A stretch of DNA of 64,000 nucleotides from Rhizobium sp. Leaf453 (GTDB lineage: Bacteria > Pseudomonadota > Alphaproteobacteria > Rhizobiales > Rhizobiaceae), in NCBI RefSeq assembly GCF_001425605.1, contig NZ_LMRG01000029.1, positions 248,001-312,000 of the forward strand, in the 5' to 3' direction. Below are positions 18,061-29,376 of this stretch, one piece after another. The first letter of the stretch is position 1, and each line of letters opens with the position of its first letter. Made by a program: the position numbers and the translations under genes. The notes beneath the pieces are model-generated. The model had not been told where the DNA came from, did no database searches, and saw nothing but the letters and a program-made list of their open reading frames with translations.

Positions 18061-21000
18061 TTAGTTGCTCGCCTTCTGGAGTTTCTTGACCGCCTGTTCG
18101 GCCTGCTCGATCCTCTTATCGAGATTTCCCTTTTCAACTTCGCCGCTGACGCTGCTGGTCACGGATGTCTCCGACTTTCCGCCGCGCAACTTGTAATTGA
18201 CGTTGGCCCGGGCTCTCAGGGTGAAGAAGCGGGAGATGCGGATGCTGACCGAAAGCGAGCCCTGGCCGTCGATCTGGCCGTTGTCGCGGTAACTCAGCCG
18301 CAGCACGAGGTTGATGCCGACGGTCACGATGCCGCAGACTTCGACTTGGCCGGCAATCACGACGACGACAGCGAGCGACAGCCCGCCGCCCGGTTTGCCG
18401 ATCATCTTGCGATAGGTCATGACGCCCGACAGGGTGATGAACACCTGCCCGACGAAGGGGCCGACCGCGAAGGCAAGCGCTGCCGAACCGCCGGCGCCCG
18501 CTTCGACCGAGACCATCAACTGGCTGTCGAAAGGCCGGTATTCCGCGTCGATCTGGATATAACCGGTGCCGCCGATGATGAAGATCGAGAAGATGAACGG
18601 GCGCTCCATCGTCGATAGGTTGAACCGGTTGGCGATCATGAAATCCGGGAAGGCGACCAGCTTGAAATGGTTTTCGATCGAGATGTTCGAGACACCGCTG
18701 GTTCCGAAATTCAAGGTCATCGGCGGAATGACGAAATCATGCTCGACGCCGACCGGGATATTGTCCTGTTTGACGATTTTCAGCCCGCCAACCTCGTCCG
18801 GGAAGAGATTGGAGAGGAAGTCCTGGATGAATTTGAAGGAAGGGTTGAGACGGATGTTCTTCGGGTCGAATTCTATCTCCAACCCTTTTTCACGGGTGAA
18901 ATTCAGGGCGAATTTTTCGAAGCGGACTATGGACTGACCGGCAGCGATAACGTCGATCGTCGTGTCGATGCGGCCGAAGCCGGTCTGAGTCACCCTGTCC
19001 TGATCCTTCGAGGCTTCGAGCCGGACCTGTCCCGTCATGCGCATGTCGACGAAATCGATCTGGAAGACGCCGAGAGAAAACAGTGTTCGCCGGCCTGGCA
19101 TCGGTGCATCGATATCGACCTGAACCCAGGCTCTCGCTTGCGCCTTGTCGAAATCATGGGTGATGCGAATGGCGTCTTTCATGCCGGCCGGCATCTTGTA
19201 GCCTTCGAACAGGCTCTTGAGATTAAGCCCGCCGAAATTGCCGAAGATATCGCCGATGTTGAAATTGGAGAGATCGGGCGGGATCAGCCGGTCGCCGATC
19301 TGGTTGAAGGGCAAGGTCAGGCCGAGTGCCTTCAACTCGTCGCCAAGCCGGTTGAACAGCGCGTTCGCCTCGGTCGTGTCGATGATATCGCTCAAGTCGT
19401 CGAAGCCGGAGCGGATCCGGTCGATATCGGCTTTCAACGCCGCTAGTTCGGGGGCGGAACTGACTGCCGAATAGAGCTTTAGAATATTGGACGGCATGGC
19501 CATTGGATCGGGATCGTCAAGCCGCCCGACGGCATCGAGCACCCGGTCCCCATACATCCGCGCGGTCTCGAACGAGCGTGACAGATCGTTTTGCAGGCTG
19601 CGCACGGAGTGATCGAAAGCCTTGACGGTGCCGATGAGGCTAGCGGCCTTGGCGGGCAGGTCGTCAAGCGCAGCGTTGATGCTGTCGATCAGCGGCTGAT
19701 ATTGCGCGCTGATGCCGTTTATCTGATCCGAGACGTAGCCCGTGAAATCAGCCGCGACAGACTTGATGTAATCGCCGGCCTCATCCACCCCTTCGAAGAT
19801 CGCGCTGCAAGCGGCTGATACCTGATCGACGCTGCCGAGAGCGGAAACGGTCAGAGAGGCCAGGATCGCGGCGGCCTTTCCGCTCAATTCTGCAAGCCTG
19901 ATGCGAATGGCAGCGAGTGCATTGTCGATGGCCGAGAGGTCCTCCGGCAGAGGCGCCAGCAGATCCTGTAATGCCGGTACGACGACCTTGTCCCTGACGA
20001 CGGTCTGAAGAAGCTGGTTTGGACCGAGCGTTGTCCGCACTGCCTCCAACGCATCCTGGATATCGCCAAGAATGGAATCGATTGCCTTGTGCGCCTCGCG
20101 CACGTCGCCGATCAGCGTTTCGTTGACGGAGGAAATCTGCTCGATCGTCGATGCCACCAGGAAATCGACAGGTTCGCCGACTTTCAGCAGGGCATGCTCA
20201 AGCCACATCGACAGCTTCGCAATATCGGCGTTGATCTCGACCCAGACCAAGTCCATGTCGGTAGCGATCTCATCAAAGCCCGCGTCAACGAAGGCTTTGG
20301 CGATATCGACAAGTCCGGCAGCCTTGTTCGCCAACTCTGTCACGAGGGATGTCACGTTCGCGGTGAGATCGGAGATGGTGTTGCCGAGTTCGCCGAAGCT
20401 GCCGTCGTTAAGGGCCTCCAGTTCGACCGTCAGAGCTCGAATGCTGGCAATGATCGGCTTGGCATTGACAGCAGCATCGTTCAGAAGCTGGAGCGCATCC
20501 ATCGCTCGCGTCTTGAGTGGTTCGCTGATGCCGGCCGTCGTTTGAATTTTCGCGGTCAGCGCGGCGATCCCGGAGATCGCGTCATCGAGCTTGCCGGTTC
20601 CCGCCACCGCTGAGAGGTCGTCGATGACCTTGGTCACGTCCTGAAGCAGCCGATCGATATTGCCCTTGACCGTCGCGATATCGTCAGCCGCGATTTGCCC
20701 CGTTTTGGCGATCGCTGTCAGCGCCTTCGACAAGTGGCCGCCGATCGTCTGGGTGACGCCGGAAAGCTCGACCGCAAAGCGCTGGCGAGCCTCCGTTACC
20801 GAAGCGGCGATGTCGGCGCCAATGTTGCTGACGCTGGCCTCGAGCCCGGCGCGGAACGATTTGCGCCGTTCCGCGGACCAAGGTTTGCCCCGATCGTATC
20901 CTGCCGAGAATTGCTCGACGCGCTGCCGTGCCCGATCAAAGACCGCCTCGATATCGGCTTCCACCGACAACAGGATGGCCCTGGCTTTTTCCGCACCGGC

Positions 21001-24000
21001 GCCGGCTGAGCCGATATCGTCGCTCGCATCGTCAAAGATCGGTCGCAGTTGCGCGGTGATGCGATCCGCAAGTTCCGCGATCACCTGGCTTTTTGTCGGA
21101 AGCGGATGTGGTAGTTTCGGAAAATGATGCTCGATGTCTGCCACCCAATCGGACAAGGCGGTCGAGATCAGCATTTCCTTGCGTCTGATCATGCCGATGG
21201 CGTCGGTTTTCAGCTTGTCGCAAAGCTTCGCGACTTCGTTCAGGGGATTTTCGAGACGCTTTAGTTTGGCAAGAAGTGGTGGGGCGTCCTTTGCGATGTC
21301 CGGCAGGGCGGATTTGATCTTGCCGGGAAGGTTTTCGTTGATCCATTGTTCGCCAAGGGATTGGAGGGCTGTTTTGACCGACGGCACGTCCGCTTTGGAA
21401 AGGCTATCGATCAACTCGTTGATCGCCGTCGAATATTGGGCGGCGGCCGGAATACCATTGCCCGTGCCGTCAGCATTCCAGTAGGTCAGATTTGCGATTG
21501 CGTCTGGTTCCGCGGGCATGCCGACCGCACTTTGCAGAGCTGCAACCACGTTCTCCGCAAGCGGCTTTCGCCCTTCCGCTTGATGACTGACGCGCATGAA
21601 GCTGACACTGTCCAGCCCGACATAGACGGGCTTTCCCGAGCGGCCGGCGTTGATTGCGGTCTTCTGCGCGGCAGGTGCCAGGCGCCAGGTGAAGTGGCGC
21701 GTTCCGGGCAGGATGCGGGTAACAGACGGGCGGCGCTTGTCAGGACCGGTCGATTCCTTGGGCGGATCGGTCAGCTTGGCGATCGTTTGTGCGGGCGGCA
21801 TGCAGGCATAGTCGATGTCGAGGCGTGCCAGCCATTGGTTGGTATCGCTGGTGGTCGTCCTGAATTCGGAGAAGAAGAACAGGTTGTCGGTATCGATGCA
21901 TTCCTGAGATACGACCGGATTGTTGCCGTCTCCCTCGGCGGTCGTAACGAAAGCGATATCCGGCATCGGGTAGACTTGAGGTCGTTCACGTGCGCTCATA
22001 AGATTCCACAGCGGGATCTTCCAGCCATAGTCACCGACCTCGGTGCTCCATGCGCTGTCGACATTGATGATTTTCGAATTGAAACGGACACGTTCGAGAA
22101 AGCCGGCACAGCGCGGTGCGGCAGCGGAAAAGTCGGGGTAGCGGCGCTCCGGCTCCAACAGCTCGATATATTCGCGCACCTTTCGCAGAATGGGACGGCG
22201 CGAACGGGTTCGGCCCGGGTCTTCAACATGCCGGGGAGCGAACTGGGCTGAGGGATTGACCGTGCGTTCATAGACGACGACATGCTTTGCGCGGTGCCAG
22301 AAGGCGCCGATGCGGCCGAGCACTTCCACCTTCTGCCGTTCCACATGGCCATTGCGGGTCTCGCTGATAACGGTGACGATGCCACCGAGAAACGCCGCCT
22401 TCTGTGTCGCGTCGCCGCCGGTTGGGGAGAGGGCGATGGACTCGATGACTCCGCTGGTCGTTTCCGGTCGTCGCAGAAGTTCGTTGAACAGGTTGCTGGA
22501 TTCGACCGGCCAGAGCGCTCCGCCGCTCAAACCCTGCGGATGCGTGCGCGGCTTGCTGCGGTCCAACCGTTGCGGGTCAGACCGATCGGCAAGATTTGGC
22601 TTGAAGCCTCCGATCTTTGGCCGGGCGTCCTGATCACCGGGAGCCTCGAGCCTGGCGAGGGGCGGGCGGTGCAGGGCCGTGCCGCGCAGGGTAAAGCTGA
22701 CGCCATCGGCGAAACGGGCCGGCGTGAAGTCAATCGCCGAGTCCGGGTCTCTCGCCCAAACTTCGAGCCGTTCCGGCCGGCGCGCGACGGCGCGGGACAA
22801 GGCGTTCCATCGCGCCTTGAGGCGCGGTTCGGCATCGGCATCGCGCGCGGGGCCCGTGATGCGGCCGGTGAGCGCCTCGATTTCGGCAACACGCGCCTGC
22901 CGGGCAATGGAGGTTTCCCGCGATACGTCGATACCGACCGACAGGCCATACAGAAACTCGCCACGAAGGTAGGATAGGGCAGCGCCCATGCCATATTCCC
23001 CGCGCTGGCGGAAAATCTCGTGGCTCGCCGATTCCGGCATGAAATAGCCTCGCTCGACGTCGCTCGGCCGAATCCAGAATTCGGTGGATGGCGTGAGACG
23101 GAACTCGACCGCCCGGCGCTTCAGGTCATCCTCCTTGCCCGTGACGAAAGGCCGGATTGCGTCGGGCGTCCCGTCTTCAACAGTCTTGGCGAGGTCGTGG
23201 ATTTCGAGCCGTCTCGGCTTGTCCGCACTCTCGCCGACGGCCTGTGGCGGCAGAATGTAATGATAGAGGTCCGCCGCCTTGCGATATTGCCAGATGCGGT
23301 CGTCGCTTGAGTAGGTGGCGACGGACGCGGAACCGGCATCTCCGCGATCACCGAGAGGTTTGTGGCTGTATCGGAACAGCGAAAACGGTTCTTCGGACAG
23401 AACGACGTAGCTCTGTGCGCCCGTTTCCGGCGCGGTTTCATAGATATCCGCCTCCCGCAGGCGATCTGCGGTCGGCGCGATACTTTCCTTGAGGCTGAGC
23501 CAGTAGCGATAGCCCGATACACCATCGGCCGGATCACTTTCTTCGGGGCGGATCAGCAGAGGTGTTGGGCGGCCGGATCGATCCATGCGGGAGACGTCCA
23601 CGCCGATGGGCGTGACATCATTGACGGCCAGAACCATATGGATCGAAGCCGCGATACGGCCGTCCGGCACTGAAATGGGCGGCGCGCCATTACCCATGCC
23701 ACTTCGGATTCCTGGGCCGCCTGCACGCAGATAAGTCCGTGTCAGGTCATCCGGTCTTGTCGGCAAGGGGCCAGCCCCTGGCGCCATATCGAACCGCAGC
23801 GACGAAAGCCGTCCGGACCGGGCATCTGCCGGCGGCATAACCTCTAGCACATACGACGCGAAGAACGGTTCGCCGTCCGCCATGGATTCGCTTTGCGTGT
23901 CACTCCAATCATCGTCGCGGGACAGGCGTAGGTTGAGCCGCGATGGTGCGGCGCTGTCGTTGAAGAAGGTCTGGTTGCTGGCGATCAGCTTGAGCGAATT

Positions 24001-25614
24001 GTCGGTGAAACCGGCCGTGTCGTCTGAATTTTGAATGAGATTGCGAAGGTCAGCGAGCGTGAGCCGCAGACGAGGGCGGACAAAAAACGCGCCCTTCGCT
24101 CCGCTGGCTGCCGGGCGTCCCCAAGTGAGCAGCCCGGAGTGTGGCTGATCCTTGATGCCATCAGTCAGGAAGCCGGCGTCCAGCATTGGCCCTGAGAGCG
24201 CAAGCCTGATCGATTGCTTGCCGTCAGCCTTGAGGTCCGGAAGGGCGGAGCGGGCTTGCCCGCCCTCGACGGATTTCAATGCGTTCCGAGCTTCTCCAAA
24301 CGAATGCGCCGCGTGGCGCAACAGGCCGATATCGAGGTCCGCACCATTCGCCGGACTGCCGCCGAAATTGTCACCGGTCGGAATGTCGTTTTTCCAGTGC
24401 AGGCTGAGTTCCACTTTTGCCGACCAGCGGCGCTCGTCGGTGTTCCAGATGTCCCTGTCAGAGATGTCCCATGACAGCTTGCAATCGACATAGAGGTTCT
24501 CGGCGATGTTAAGCCACCCGCCGGCCTCCTCCCGCAACCGCAGGCTCAGGCCATTGATGCCCTTCTTGATATCATCAGCGGCCTTCGGATCGTCGCCGCT
24601 GGCAGAGACGGCGATCCGGTAGATGAAGGCGGGTTTTCTTGCGTCTGATTCATTCGTTGCAAACCGGAGGCTGAGGTCCGCTGTCGTGTCGCCGGCCTTC
24701 AATCGCGGCCATTCCGCCGATTTGGGATCGATCGTAAAGCCGTAGCGGCCCAGCATGTCCTGGGTAAAGGGGCGGGAGTTATCAGGCCAGAATGTCTTGG
24801 CGTCGATCGCTTTGTATTTCTGCGTTCCCCCATAAACGGCGAAGCTTCCCTGCGCTGGTTTCCCCCGAGCCGAAAAGCCGAATGTTCCAAGCGATGCATC
24901 GTCAGGATATTTGTTGCCGGCGAAAACGAAGGAAGTATTGGATACAGGTGCGGGAGACGTATCGACCGCATCCCCTTCGATCCAGCCACCGACGAGCGTG
25001 GTGAATTGCAGAATCTTGTCGAAAGCGCCGTTGCCTGGTTCGTAGACGGCCGTGAAGGGAAATGCGCTCGGATCGGTTTGTGAGCCGGACAGGAGTGTCG
25101 CACGGCGCGCGGGCAGGGGCAGGTGCAGGTTGAGGCAGAACCGCGGACCGCCGCGCCGCCCGACGTCCAGCCCCGACAGGACGGTCTTGCCCGGTACATA
25201 TCGGCACGACCGGACCAGTGGCCACCGAAGGTCGAGCGCTTCCTTCTCTAACGCGTTCGATGCTCGGTGCTGTTCAAGAAGGAAGGCTCCACGGAAGGCG
25301 ACCCAGTCGGTATCGGCCGTGTACGCTCCTGCATCGATCCAGATCGCGCAATCATTCGTTTCGTTGGCATCGAACCAGGCAACGGCTTCCTTCACCTTGA
25401 AGTCGAACAGGCTGGGGTGAATGTCCGGCAGTGGAGTATCGGGCAAATATTTGTCGCGCGGTGTCCATCGCAGGATGGGGCGGAAAATCCCGGGCGCATC
25501 CTTTTCATGAAAGTGTATCTCGACGACGCCTTTGATTGTTTTCGTCGCCAAATCCTCGATGTCCGGGCGTGGCGGCCAGTGAAAATCACCATAAAGACGA
25601 AAAGCCAGAACCAT
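18061..25614 (-). CDS. Giant protein of 2517 residues with long helical middle, unknown function
   Basis: One frame of 7.5 kb starting MVLAFRLYGDFHWPP, with no signal peptide. Three zones are visible. Residues 1 to about 1400 are beta-rich and aromatic (for example LRWTPRDKYLPD, YRYWLSLKES). About 1400-2030 is almost purely helical, rich in Ala, Leu, Ile, Asp with Gly-Ser poor heptads, like a rod or tape-measure. About 2140-2517 is again beta-rich (RFEKFALNFTREKGLEIEFD, FMIANRFNLSTMERPFIFSI), with a Gly-rich hydrophobic tract (about 2370-2445: ALAFAVGPFVGQVF, LSLAVVVVIAGQVEV) that could insert in or pack against a membrane, then a basic coiled-coil tail. This layout suggests a large structural or injection-like particle component, but no known family was recognised. 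It is the first gene of the cluster. Confidence 0.82.
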   Translation of the reverse strand: MVLAFRLYGDFHWPPRPDIEDLATKTIKGVVEIHFHEKDAPGIFRPILRWTPRDKYLPDTPLPDIHPSLFDFKVKEAVAWFDANETNDCAIWIDAGAYTADTDWVAFRGAFLLEQHRASNALEKEALDLRWPLVRSCRYVPGKTVLSGLDVGRRGGPRFCLNLHLPLPARRATLLSGSQTDPSAFPFTAVYEPGNGAFDKILQFTTLVGGWIEGDAVDTSPAPVSNTSFVFAGNKYPDDASLGTFGFSARGKPAQGSFAVYGGTQKYKAIDAKTFWPDNSRPFTQDMLGRYGFTIDPKSAEWPRLKAGDTTADLSLRFATNESDARKPAFIYRIAVSASGDDPKAADDIKKGINGLSLRLREEAGGWLNIAENLYVDCKLSWDISDRDIWNTDERRWSAKVELSLHWKNDIPTGDNFGGSPANGADLDIGLLRHAAHSFGEARNALKSVEGGQARSALPDLKADGKQSIRLALSGPMLDAGFLTDGIKDQPHSGLLTWGRPAASGAKGAFFVRPRLRLTLADLRNLIQNSDDTAGFTDNSLKLIASNQTFFNDSAAPSRLNLRLSRDDDWSDTQSESMADGEPFFASYVLEVMPPADARSGRLSSLRFDMAPGAGPLPTRPDDLTRTYLRAGGPGIRSGMGNGAPPISVPDGRIAASIHMVLAVNDVTPIGVDVSRMDRSGRPTPLLIRPEESDPADGVSGYRYWLSLKESIAPTADRLREADIYETAPETGAQSYVVLSEEPFSLFRYSHKPLGDRGDAGSASVATYSSDDRIWQYRKAADLYHYILPPQAVGESADKPRRLEIHDLAKTVEDGTPDAIRPFVTGKEDDLKRRAVEFRLTPSTEFWIRPSDVERGYFMPESASHEIFRQRGEYGMGAALSYLRGEFLYGLSVGIDVSRETSIARQARVAEIEALTGRITGPARDADAEPRLKARWNALSRAVARRPERLEVWARDPDSAIDFTPARFADGVSFTLRGTALHRPPLARLEAPGDQDARPKIGGFKPNLADRSDPQRLDRSKPRTHPQGLSGGALWPVESSNLFNELLRRPETTSGVIESIALSPTGGDATQKAAFLGGIVTVISETRNGHVERQKVEVLGRIGAFWHRAKHVVVYERTVNPSAQFAPRHVEDPGRTRSRRPILRKVREYIELLEPERRYPDFSAAAPRCAGFLERVRFNSKIINVDSAWSTEVGDYGWKIPLWNLMSARERPQVYPMPDIAFVTTAEGDGNNPVVSQECIDTDNLFFFSEFRTTTSDTNQWLARLDIDYACMPPAQTIAKLTDPPKESTGPDKRRPSVTRILPGTRHFTWRLAPAAQKTAINAGRSGKPVYVGLDSVSFMRVSHQAEGRKPLAENVVAALQSAVGMPAEPDAIANLTYWNADGTGNGIPAAAQYSTAINELIDSLSKADVPSVKTALQSLGEQWINENLPGKIKSALPDIAKDAPPLLAKLKRLENPLNEVAKLCDKLKTDAIGMIRRKEMLISTALSDWVADIEHHFPKLPHPLPTKSQVIAELADRITAQLRPIFDDASDDIGSAGAGAEKARAILLSVEADIEAVFDRARQRVEQFSAGYDRGKPWSAERRKSFRAGLEASVSNIGADIAASVTEARQRFAVELSGVTQTIGGHLSKALTAIAKTGQIAADDIATVKGNIDRLLQDVTKVIDDLSAVAGTGKLDDAISGIAALTAKIQTTAGISEPLKTRAMDALQLLNDAAVNAKPIIASIRALTVELEALNDGSFGELGNTISDLTANVTSLVTELANKAAGLVDIAKAFVDAGFDEIATDMDLVWVEINADIAKLSMWLEHALLKVGEPVDFLVASTIEQISSVNETLIGDVREAHKAIDSILGDIQDALEAVRTTLGPNQLLQTVVRDKVVVPALQDLLAPLPEDLSAIDNALAAIRIRLAELSGKAAAILASLTVSALGSVDQVSAACSAIFEGVDEAGDYIKSVAADFTGYVSDQINGISAQYQPLIDSINAALDDLPAKAASLIGTVKAFDHSVRSLQNDLSRSFETARMYGDRVLDAVGRLDDPDPMAMPSNILKLYSAVSSAPELAALKADIDRIRSGFDDLSDIIDTTEANALFNRLGDELKALGLTLPFNQIGDRLIPPDLSNFNIGDIFGNFGGLNLKSLFEGYKMPAGMKDAIRITHDFDKAQARAWVQVDIDAPMPGRRTLFSLGVFQIDFVDMRMTGQVRLEASKDQDRVTQTGFGRIDTTIDVIAAGQSIVRFEKFALNFTREKGLEIEFDPKNIRLNPSFKFIQDFLSNLFPDEVGGLKIVKQDNIPVGVEHDFVIPPMTLNFGTSGVSNISIENHFKLVAFPDFMIANRFNLSTMERPFIFSIFIIGGTGYIQIDAEYRPFDSQLMVSVEAGAGGSAALAFAVGPFVGQVFITLSGVMTYRKMIGKPGGGLSLAVVVVIAGQVEVCGIVTVGINLVLRLSYRDNGQIDGQGSLSVSIRISRFFTLRARANVNYKLRGGKSETSVTSSVSGEVEKGNLDKRIEQAEQAVKKLQKASN

Positions 25615-26070
25615 CTTGCGTGTCCCCCCGGACGTCCGACCGCTGACGTTGAGGGGATATTAACACATATTTAATTTGCAACGTAAAGTACATATAATAA
25701 ATTTATTATCGTAAAGGTTGCAATCTTTTGGTGTGGAAAGTTGTGCCGGTTGGCGCGGTGTATTTCCCTCCTTTTCGGGGAAACGCTGTGGCCAAAATTC
25801 CGCACTGGAGATGTTGAGAAATGCTGCGTTGCGGGAGGCTCGGTAAAGACACGAATTGGCCATATTACTGTGACAGCCACAGATTGAGAAAAACGCGAAC
25901 TCCGGGTTGCTCCAGCGCTTATGTTTTTGCGAGAGACTGGTGGAGCGTCGCAGGTGCCCATCTCGGGAATTTGATCGGTTCGTGTATCCGTTTTTGGGTA
26001 TAGTTTGCGTTTGTTAACCGTATTTGTGATAGCGCTGCGCCTTGCACCGCAGCATTGATTGGTAGGGATT
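25615..26070. promoter_or_regulatory. AT-rich divergent promoter region between the giant cluster and ldtP
   Basis: The 456 bases carry no credible gene. The part next to the giant genes (about 25655-25735) is strongly AT-rich, unlike the flanks, and holds a perfect 16-base palindrome, ATAATAAATTTATTAT (25694-25709), flanked by two CGTAAAG copies (25682-25688 and 25710-25716). Such a tract fits a promoter with a silencer or repressor site, for example for an H-NS-like protein. The right part (about 25960-26060) should hold the ldtP promoter; the ldtP ribosome site is GGTAGGG at 26061-26067. Confidence 0.6.
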
Positions 26071-27396
26071 ATGTCGAAGAAAAACGGAACTGATGCTTTC
26101 TCACGCCGCAGCTTTCTGCGCTCAGCTGCCGCGTTCGGTGCGGCGACATGGGCAGGCGGTGCGATGGCGCAGGACGCAATCGACGAGATCATCAATGCGC
26201 CGCGACGCGGCGTCTGGGACGACCAGTTCGACGCCAAGGCTTCGCGCAGTGCAACCACTGTCGTGTCCAACAACCCGATCTTCGGCACCGATACGCTGTT
26301 CAACACCCAGAACGCCGTCGCTCAGTATCAGCAGATCGTTTCGGCTGGCGGCTGGCCGCAGGTCAACGCGCCGGTTCGTCTGGAAATGGGCGTCTCTGAT
26401 CCTTCCGTTCAGGCTTTGCGCCAGCGCCTGATCATTTCCGGTGACCTTCCGCGTTCGGCCGGTATCTCCAATTCCTTCGACAGCTATGTCGATGGCGCCG
26501 TCAAGCGTTTCCAGGCTCGCCACGGCCTGCCGGCGGATGGCGTGCTCGGCGAATATTCCGTCAAGGCCATGAACATCGCCGCCGATGTTCGTCTCGGCCA
26601 GCTCAACACCAACATCGTGCGCCTGCAGTCGATGTCCGGCGACCTCGGTGGCCGCTACGTGATGGTCAACATTCCGGCCGCTCACATCGAGGCCGTCGAA
26701 AACGGCCGCGTGGCGACGCGTCACAAGGCCATTGTCGGCCGCCTCAGCCGCCCGACCCACATCATCAATTCGAAGATCTATGAGGTCATCCTCAACCCCT
26801 ACTGGACCGCACCACGTTCGATCGTCGAGAAAGACATCGTGCCGCTGATGCGCAAGGACCCGAACTACCTCAAGGACAACGCCATCCGTTTGCTCGACGG
26901 AAGTGGCAATGAGGTTGCACCAGAAACGATCGACTGGAACGCCGAGAAGGCGCCGAACCTGATGTTCCGTCAGGACCCCGGCAAGATCAACGCCATGGCG
27001 TCAACCAAGATCAACTTCCACAATCCGAACAACGAATACATGCACGACACGCCGTCGCAGGGCCTGTTCAACAAGCTCGCACGCTTCGAATCCTCCGGCT
27101 GCGTGCGCGTCCAGAACGTCCGCGACCTGACGACCTGGCTTCTGCGCGACACCCCCGGCTGGTCGCGCCAGCAGATCGAGGCCACCATTCGCTCGGGCCA
27201 GAACTCGCCGATCAAGCTGGCGGTCGAAATCCCGGTCTATTTCAAGTATGTCACCGCATGGGCCGCGACCGACGGTGTGGTACAGTTCCGCGACGACATC
27301 TATGAGATGGATGGTGCGCAGGAACTGGCTCTGCAGACCACCACCGGCATAGAGCAGGCTGCCGGCTCCATCGATCGTGAGGCACTGCCGCAATAA
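26071..27396 (+). CDS. ldtP: Tat-exported L,D-transpeptidase
   Basis: The 441-residue enzyme cross-links peptidoglycan stem peptides (3-3 links) or attaches proteins to them in the periplasm. It starts at ATG 26071; a TTG 12 bases upstream is less likely. The N-terminus has a twin-arginine signal (SRRSFLRSAAAFGAA, cleavage near AMAQ). Next comes a peptidoglycan-binding domain (VQALRQRLIISGDL to VLGEYSVKAMN, about 110-175) and a YkuD domain with HDTPSQ and FESSGCVRV, where Cys344 is the nucleophile. It is the expected target gene of LdtR. An Rho-independent terminator follows. Confidence 0.94.
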   Translation: MSKKNGTDAFSRRSFLRSAAAFGAATWAGGAMAQDAIDEIINAPRRGVWDDQFDAKASRSATTVVSNNPIFGTDTLFNTQNAVAQYQQIVSAGGWPQVNAPVRLEMGVSDPSVQALRQRLIISGDLPRSAGISNSFDSYVDGAVKRFQARHGLPADGVLGEYSVKAMNIAADVRLGQLNTNIVRLQSMSGDLGGRYVMVNIPAAHIEAVENGRVATRHKAIVGRLSRPTHIINSKIYEVILNPYWTAPRSIVEKDIVPLMRKDPNYLKDNAIRLLDGSGNEVAPETIDWNAEKAPNLMFRQDPGKINAMASTKINFHNPNNEYMHDTPSQGLFNKLARFESSGCVRVQNVRDLTTWLLRDTPGWSRQQIEATIRSGQNSPIKLAVEIPVYFKYVTAWAATDGVVQFRDDIYEMDGAQELALQTTTGIEQAAGSIDREALPQ

Positions 27397-27417
27397 GACA
27401 TTTCGGCATCTGATTTC

Positions 27418-27452
27418 AAAAGCCGCGCCTTCTTCGGGAGGTGCGGCTTTTT
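27418..27452 (+). terminator. Rho-independent terminator after ldtP
   Basis: AAAAGCCGCGCC (27418-27429) pairs with GGTGCGGCTTTTT (27440-27452) with one G-U pair and a 10-base loop, ending in five T. Confidence 0.9.
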
Positions 27453-27578
27453 CATTCCTGCGCGCGTCGCATTTCCGGCGTCGCATGTGTGGGAAATGGC
27501 GCAAATCGCACAGCCCGTATTGCCCTTGCCATGCGAGGACGTTAAACACCGTGCCACAGTCTCACAGGAGCTTTGAGA

Positions 27579-28877
<1,299 letters not shown>

Positions 28878-28890
28878 TCAAGGAGCCCGG

Positions 28891-29364
28891 ATGCGCTGCC
28901 CCTATTGTGGATCGGAAGACAGCCAGGTGAAGGATAGCCGTCCTGCAGAGGACGGTGCAGCCATTCGCCGGCGGCGCATCTGCCCGGATTGCGGCGGACG
29001 CTTCACGACCTTCGAGCGGGTGCAGCTTCGGGAACTGATGATCTTGAAGAAGACCGGCCGCAAGGCACCGTTCGACCGGGACAAGCTGCTCCGGTCGTTC
29101 GAGATCGCGCTGCGCAAGCGGCCGGTCGATCGCGACCGGATCGAGCGTGCAGTCTCCGGTATCGTCCGGCGGCTGGAAAGCTCCGGCGAGACCGAAATTG
29201 CTTCGGAAGAAATCGGCCTTCAGGTGCTGGAAGCGTTGAAGAGCCTCGATGATGTGGCCTTTGTCCGCTACGCCTCGGTCTATCGCGATTTCTCCCATGC
29301 GGAGGATTTCGAAAAGGTCATTGCCGAAATAAGCGCGAAGATCGCGCGCGATCCCGGTGCCTGA
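28891..29364 (+). CDS. nrdR: Transcriptional repressor NrdR
   Basis: NrdR represses ribonucleotide reductase genes when dATP is high. The 157-residue protein has the N-terminal zinc ribbon ([31 protein letters not shown]: four cysteines at 3, 6, 31, 34) followed by an ATP-cone ([18 protein letters not shown] to [16 protein letters not shown]). GGAG lies 6 bases upstream of the ATG. Position between glyA and ribD is the usual alphaproteobacterial arrangement. Confidence 0.96.
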   Translation: MRCPYCGSEDSQVKDSRPAEDGAAIRRRRICPDCGGRFTTFERVQLRELMILKKTGRKAPFDRDKLLRSFEIALRKRPVDRDRIERAVSGIVRRLESSGETEIASEEIGLQVLEALKSLDDVAFVRYASVYRDFSHAEDFEKVIAEISAKIARDPGA

Positions 29365-29376
29365 CCTCTGCTTCCG

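Noticed and set aside
25671..26306. 211-residue minus-strand frame between the giants and ldtP
   Set aside because: It overlaps the ldtP coding start and the AT-rich promoter, and the translation has no domain or signal; shadow of ldtP.
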